Positions 31,436-34,290 of a stretch of DNA of 34,290 nucleotides are shown piece after piece. Source of the stretch: Actinacidiphila acidipaludis. Its GTDB lineage: Bacteria > Actinomycetota > Actinomycetes > Streptomycetales > Streptomycetaceae. The number at the start of each line of letters is the position of its first letter. Position 1 is the first letter of the stretch. Location of the stretch: assembly GCF_019890725.1 (NCBI RefSeq), contig NZ_JAINZZ010000073.1:1-34290 (forward strand), written 5' to 3'. Position numbers and translations under genes: made by a program. The notes under the pieces were generated by a model. That model was given only the letters and a program-made list of their open reading frames with translations, ran no database searches and was not told where the DNA came from.

Positions 31436-31671
31436 CAGCCCGGCTCCCGCTCCGGAACCGTCTCTTCCGTCCACACCGCAACAGCGGTTGTCTGGCTCAA
31501 CTCCCTTTTCACAATGGCTCTTTGGCGTATGCCACAGTTGTGCCTGCCCCGCGTGCCGCTGCCGCCGACCGCAGCGCACGGGCGGCAACCGGCCGGGCGC
31601 CGACCACGTCCGAACGGTGGGGACAGTGGCGAGGCGAGGGCCCGCCGCAGGAGCGCTCGGGGAGGCGTGCG
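31436..31671. other. Intergenic region before the zinc-ribbon gene
   Basis: A weak hairpin (ACCGC-AACA-GCGGT, 31476-31489) may end the kinase transcript. The A/T-richer segment 31485-31545 could carry the promoter of the zinc-ribbon gene, but no clear hexamers were identified. A frame open from 31522 joins the zinc-ribbon gene but lacks a ribosome site, and I do not include it. Confidence 0.4.
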
Positions 31672-32334
31672 ATGAGTGGCGCGGAGATCTACTTCAGCAA
31701 CAACTACCGTGATCTGTGCGAGGAGTACGGCACAGGAGCAGGGTTCCAGTTCGAGTTCTCCTGCGGGCGCTGCTACGACACCTGGCGCTCGCCTTTCGAG
31801 CCCTACAACGGCGCCCGGATGGCCAGTTGGGTCAACAAGGGGGTCAACGCCGCCTGGGGGTTCCTCGGCCGCACCGGCACGGGTGTGTCCAGCGCCGCCG
31901 AGGGCCTGGCCGGCGCGGGCTTCGGCTCCGCCCGCGACGCGTCGTTCCAGCGGGCGATCAGCAACGCCGAGGGGCACTTCAACCGCTGCCCGCGCTGCAC
32001 GCACTACGTCTGCAACCGCTGCTGGAACGCCGGCCAGGGCATCTGCCTGACCTGCGCGCCCGACACCGCCGCCGAGGCCGTCGCCGCCCGGCAGCGCGGC
32101 CTGAACGACATGGTCACCGACCGCGCGTACGCGGCGGGCCAGCAGGCGGGCACGAGCTTCGACACCGGCACGCCCCGGCAGCTGGTGTGCCCGCAGTGCC
32201 GCACCGAGACCCATGGCACACCCTTCTGCCCGGGCTGCGGCACCCGCGTGGCCCAGCCGGACTCCTGCACCTCGTGCCACAACGAAGTCCCGCAGGGAGC
32301 GGCCTTCTGCCCGAACTGCGGCACCCGCCGCTGA
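31672..32334 (+). CDS. Cytosolic multi-zinc-ribbon protein
   Basis: 220 residues rich in CxxC pairs: FSCGRCYDTW (~30-39), NRCPRCTHYVCNRCWN (~104-119), GICLTCAP (~123-130), then a C-terminal double zinc ribbon, LVCPQCRTE/FCPGCGTR and SCTSCHNE/FCPNCGTR. Between them are a Gly/Ala-rich stretch (~55-95) and a helical linker. No signal peptide or membrane helix is seen. The double ribbon resembles DZR domains that mediate protein or nucleic-acid contacts; no enzymatic domain is visible, so the role is unknown. ATG 31672 has GGAGG 7 nt upstream. A stable hairpin follows the stop codon, so it appears to be monocistronic. Confidence 0.82.
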   Translation: MSGAEIYFSNNYRDLCEEYGTGAGFQFEFSCGRCYDTWRSPFEPYNGARMASWVNKGVNAAWGFLGRTGTGVSSAAEGLAGAGFGSARDASFQRAISNAEGHFNRCPRCTHYVCNRCWNAGQGICLTCAPDTAAEAVAARQRGLNDMVTDRAYAAGQQAGTSFDTGTPRQLVCPQCRTETHGTPFCPGCGTRVAQPDSCTSCHNEVPQGAAFCPNCGTRR

Positions 32335-32343
32335 CAGCCGGCG

Positions 32344-32369
32344 CCCCGGGCCCGCAGTGGGGCCCGGGG
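32344..32369 (+). terminator. Hairpin terminator after the zinc-ribbon gene
   Basis: CCCCGGGCCC (32344-32353) pairs perfectly with GGGCCCGGGG (32360-32369) around a 6-nt loop, starting 9 nt after the stop codon. There is no T tract. Confidence 0.8.
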
Positions 32370-32388
32370 GCCCTGCGAGTCCCGCCTC

Positions 32389-32441
32389 TGGCGCCATGTG
32401 ACACCACATGGCATCACCTTGGCGCCACACGGCGTCACCTT
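32389..32441. promoter_or_regulatory. Distal dyad and direct-repeat cluster
   Basis: It contains TGGCGCCA twice (32389-32396 and 32420-32427, 31 bp apart), the dyad GCCATGTG-ACAC-CACATGGC (32393-32412) and GGCATCACCTT/GGCGTCACCTT as direct repeats 21 bp apart (32410 and 32431). The spacings are multiples of a DNA turn. This lies about 155-205 nt upstream of the ribbon-helix-helix gene. Confidence 0.6.
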
Positions 32442-32524
32442 TCGACATCAGAGCCGCAGCGGCAACCCTGAAGTCCGCCGACCGTCGGCTTTGAGGGCGC
32501 ATCTTCCCAGCCCAACGCACCATC

Positions 32525-32585
32525 GGTGCCATCATGACGCCAGATGCCCCCATCAGGCTTGCGGATGGCACCACGGTGGTGCCAT
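32525..32585. promoter_or_regulatory. Proximal operator cluster with a 21-bp palindrome
   Basis: ATGGCACCAC-G-GTGGTGCCAT (32565-32585) is a perfect 10-1-10 palindrome ending 9 nt before the regulator ATG. A further GGTGCCAT half-site lies at 32525-32532. The palindrome overlaps the place where the promoter must be (CATAGT, 32583-32588, is a possible -10), so binding would block transcription. Autoregulation by the ribbon-helix-helix product is the likely purpose. Confidence 0.75.
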
Positions 32586-32594
32586 AGTAATGCC

Positions 32595-33113
32595 ATGGAC
32601 CTCACCCCGTATGTCGACGCCCTCCGCCGCGAACTCGCGGTGGCTGCCGAAGCAGGCGGCCAGGACGCCCGCGAGCTGGCCGAGCGCCTCACCGCTCCCC
32701 TGGAGTCGGCGACCAGGCTGACCATGCTCAACGTCCTGTCCGCCGCAATGGACGAGGTCACCCGCGACCTCGCCCCCGGCTCGGTCGACGTACGGCTGCG
32801 CGGCCTGGACCCCGATTTCGTGGTGACCCCGCCACCCGGCGACAGCGGCCTCAGAGAACCGGCACCCGCACCGGCCGAACCGCTGCGGGCGCCCACTCCC
32901 GCCGACACCGACGAGGGCGGAACCGCCCGCGTCAATCTGCGCCTGCCGGCCCACCTCAAGGCGCGCGCCGAGGAGGCGGCGTCCCGCGAGGGCCTGTCGG
33001 TCAACGCGTGGCTGGTCCGGGCCGTGGCGGCCGCGGTCGAAGGCGGCAGCCGGCCGCGCACCACGGAGAAGACCCAGACCGTCGGACAGAGCTTCACGGG
33101 ATGGGTGCGCTAG
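32595..33113 (+). CDS. Ribbon-helix-helix regulator (HicB/Arc-like C-terminal domain)
   Basis: 172 residues. The N-terminal ~70 residues are helical (MDLTPYVDALRREL ... TMLNVLSAAMDEVTRDLAPG). A Pro/Ala-rich linker (~78-108) follows, then a ribbon-helix-helix DNA-binding fold at about 111-150 (ARVNLRLPAHLKARAEEAAS ... LSVNAWLVRAVAAAVEG). The C-terminal tail ends QSFTGWVR. Similar proteins are often labelled HicB-family antitoxins, but no HicA-like toxin gene lies beside it; the neighbour is a DUF4097 gene, so a repressor role is more likely. There is no ribosome site, and the ATG follows the palindrome and a -10-like CATAGT by 6 nt, so the mRNA may be leaderless. Confidence 0.85.
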   Translation: MDLTPYVDALRRELAVAAEAGGQDARELAERLTAPLESATRLTMLNVLSAAMDEVTRDLAPGSVDVRLRGLDPDFVVTPPPGDSGLREPAPAPAEPLRAPTPADTDEGGTARVNLRLPAHLKARAEEAASREGLSVNAWLVRAVAAAVEGGSRPRTTEKTQTVGQSFTGWVR

Positions 33114-33265
33114 CCCCGCACCCCGCATCCGCCCGCCGAACGGCACCCGCACCCGCACCCGCGGCAACTGCCTCCCGGCACCCGCACCGCTGAACCCGCA
33201 CCACTTCGACCCCGCGGCGTCCCACCAGCCAGGACGCTCCGCAGACCCAAGAGGACGGCACAGCC
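33114..33265. other. 152-nt spacer within the regulator-DUF4097 set
   Basis: It is C/A-rich, with short CCCGCACC-type repeats around 33145-33195 on the plus strand. No dyad strong enough for a terminator is seen, so read-through from the regulator gene into the DUF4097 gene is plausible. Confidence 0.35.
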
Positions 33266-34108
33266 ATGCCTGCTTTTGACACCCCCGCCCCGATCTCGGC
33301 CACCGCCCACGTCGGCGCCGGCTCCGTCCAGTTCACCGCGGGCGACCGCTCCGACACGGTCGTCGACGTGCGGCCGCGCGACCCCAAGAAGGACAAGGAC
33401 GTGCGGGCCGCCGAGCAGACCGAGGTCACGTACGCCGCCGGCGTCCTGACCGTCAGGACCAGGCAGCGCCACCTGATCGGCCCCACCGGCGCCGTCGACG
33501 TGACGGTCGAACTGCCCACCGGCTCGGCCGTCGACGTGACGGGCGCCTGGACGCAGGTCCTGGGCGAGGGCCGGCTCGGGGAGGTCCGCGTCAAGACCTC
33601 GTCCGGTGATGTCCGCCTCGACACGACCGGCCCGCTGCAGCTCAAGGCGTCGCACGGCTCGATCACCGTGGACCGCATCGAGGGCGCGGCGGAGATCACG
33701 ACCAGCTCGGGCAGCGTGCGTGTCGGGCTCGTCGACGGTGACGCCGTCCTGAAGAACTCGCACGGCAGCACGACCGTCGGCGCCGCCACCGGCGAGCTGC
33801 GGGTGAGCGGGGCGAACGGCGACATCGACATCACGCGCGCCGAGGGCCCGGTCACCGCCACCACCGCGCACGGCACCCTGCGCGTCGCCGAAGTCGCGCG
33901 CGGCACCGTGCAGTTGGAGACCTCCTACGGCGCCATCGAGGTCGGCGTCCGGGAGGGGACCGCCGCCTGGCTTGACGTCAGCTCCAACGCCGGCCAGGTG
34001 CGCAACGGGCTGACCTCCTCGGACACGCCCGAGGAGAGCGAGGACACCGTCAAGATCCACGCCCGCACCCGCTTCGGGAACATCGACATCCGCCGCGCAC
34101 GGGTCTGA
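33266..34108 (+). CDS. DUF4097-family beta-strand-repeat protein (adhesin-like solenoid)
   Basis: 280 residues with no signal peptide or membrane helix. The repeated short strands are typical of the DUF4097/DUF4098 parallel beta-solenoid: DVTVELPTGSAVDVTG, VRVKTSSGDVRLDTTGP, LKASHGSITVDRIEG, ITTSSGSVRVGLVDG, LKNSHGSTTVGAATG, VSGANGDIDITRAEG, TTAHGTLRVAEVARG. Roughly one turn occurs per 18-22 residues. In other bacteria such proteins often lie next to anti-sigma-factor, stress or ABC-transporter genes; their biochemical role is not established. ATG 33266 has GAGGAC about 10 nt upstream. The gene precedes an ABC ATPase gene by 86 nt and probably shares its transcript. Confidence 0.86.
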   Translation: MPAFDTPAPISATAHVGAGSVQFTAGDRSDTVVDVRPRDPKKDKDVRAAEQTEVTYAAGVLTVRTRQRHLIGPTGAVDVTVELPTGSAVDVTGAWTQVLGEGRLGEVRVKTSSGDVRLDTTGPLQLKASHGSITVDRIEGAAEITTSSGSVRVGLVDGDAVLKNSHGSTTVGAATGELRVSGANGDIDITRAEGPVTATTAHGTLRVAEVARGTVQLETSYGAIEVGVREGTAAWLDVSSNAGQVRNGLTSSDTPEESEDTVKIHARTRFGNIDIRRARV

Positions 34109-34194
34109 GGCCGGTCGCCGCCTCCCCTGTTCCGCCTCCCCCCGCCACCACACCGCCGCACCACAGGACTTCAGCCCCCGAACGGGAGGGCCTC

Positions 34195-34290
34195 ATGCCT
34201 TCGTCTGTCATGCCCACAACCAGCCGCAAGGGCGGACCGCAGCCGCCGTCCGCCGTCTCCGCCATCGGGCTGCGCAAGTCCTACGGCGGC
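34195..34290 (+). CDS. ABC transporter ATP-binding protein, 5' part only
   Basis: 32 codons are visible before the right edge. A Ser/Thr/Pro-rich start leads into SAVSAIGLRKSYGG, the opening strand and the aromatic A-loop (Lys-Ser-Tyr-Gly) that precede Walker A in ABC ATPases. Walker A itself would fall just outside. ATG 34195 follows GGGAGGG by 5 nt. The A-loop form is common in drug-resistance-type (DrrA-like) ATPases, but this is only a guess from the context of a DUF4097 gene and a repressor upstream. Confidence 0.75.
   Translation, partial: MPSSVMPTTSRKGGPQPPSAVSAIGLRKSYGG

Noticed and set aside
29339..31588. 749-codon open frame on the minus strand
   Set aside because: It is the antisense shadow of the histidine kinase gene, which carries all expected kinase motifs on the other strand.
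32595..33113. HicB antitoxin of a toxin-antitoxin pair
   Set aside because: No HicA-like or other small toxin gene is adjacent on either strand; the neighbours are a zinc-ribbon gene and a DUF4097 gene, so only a DNA-binding regulator is called.

Overview
The window is high-GC actinobacterial chromosome, almost certainly Streptomyces. The base composition, strong G/C bias at third codon positions, frequent GTG starts and the gene families all point that way: DUF6215, DUF6233, an SCO7613-type membrane protein, an Rrf2 protein of the NsrR type, a SpoIIE-type phosphatase and an F420-dependent oxidoreductase. I support 27 protein genes, two of them cut by the window edges. I see no rRNA, tRNA, CRISPR array, insertion sequence, prophage or large secondary-metabolite cluster. 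It reads as ordinary chromosome with an accessory flavour and many secreted and regulatory functions.

Left part (1-10.1 kb). On the minus strand are a hybrid-type sensor kinase running off the left edge, an F420-dependent oxidoreductase, a PAP2-family membrane phosphatase, and a complete nitric-oxide defence unit (nsrR and hmp). Both nsrR and hmp carry a matching 11-1-11 operator. A secreted neprosin-domain protein follows and is divergent from a helix-turn-helix/TPR regulator; the promoter region between them holds phased 12-bp repeats. A DUF6215 membrane-anchored protein is convergent with the regulator.

Middle part (10.1-24.4 kb). Here lie a large SCO7613-like polytopic membrane protein, an SRAP-family abasic-site protein and an amidohydrolase. 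A secreted GH16 glucanase has three discoidin/CBM32-like modules, a recognisable promoter and a LacI-type operator. A PP2C/SpoIIE phosphatase, an MFS transporter, an FAD monooxygenase, a leaderless DUF6233 gene and a secreted alpha/beta hydrolase complete this part.

Right part (24.4-34.3 kb). A tightly packed four-gene operon on the minus strand encodes lipoprotein, membrane-fusion adaptor, ABC ATPase and MacB-type permease. It is divergent from an OmpR-type two-component pair. A TGTCAGGA direct repeat with an 11-bp period in the shared promoter is the obvious response-regulator site. This looks like a self-contained signal-responsive tripartite export system. A zinc-ribbon protein follows. 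Last comes a gene set of a ribbon-helix-helix regulator, a DUF4097 beta-strand-repeat protein and an ABC transporter ATPase (cut by the right edge), preceded by about 200 bp unusually rich in dyads and half-sites.

The most interesting items are the operator array and the regulator-DUF4097-ABC set at the right end, the two-component/tripartite exporter with its candidate second target upstream of the secreted hydrolase, and the NsrR circuit. Family assignments come from recognising sequence motifs; no database search was run.
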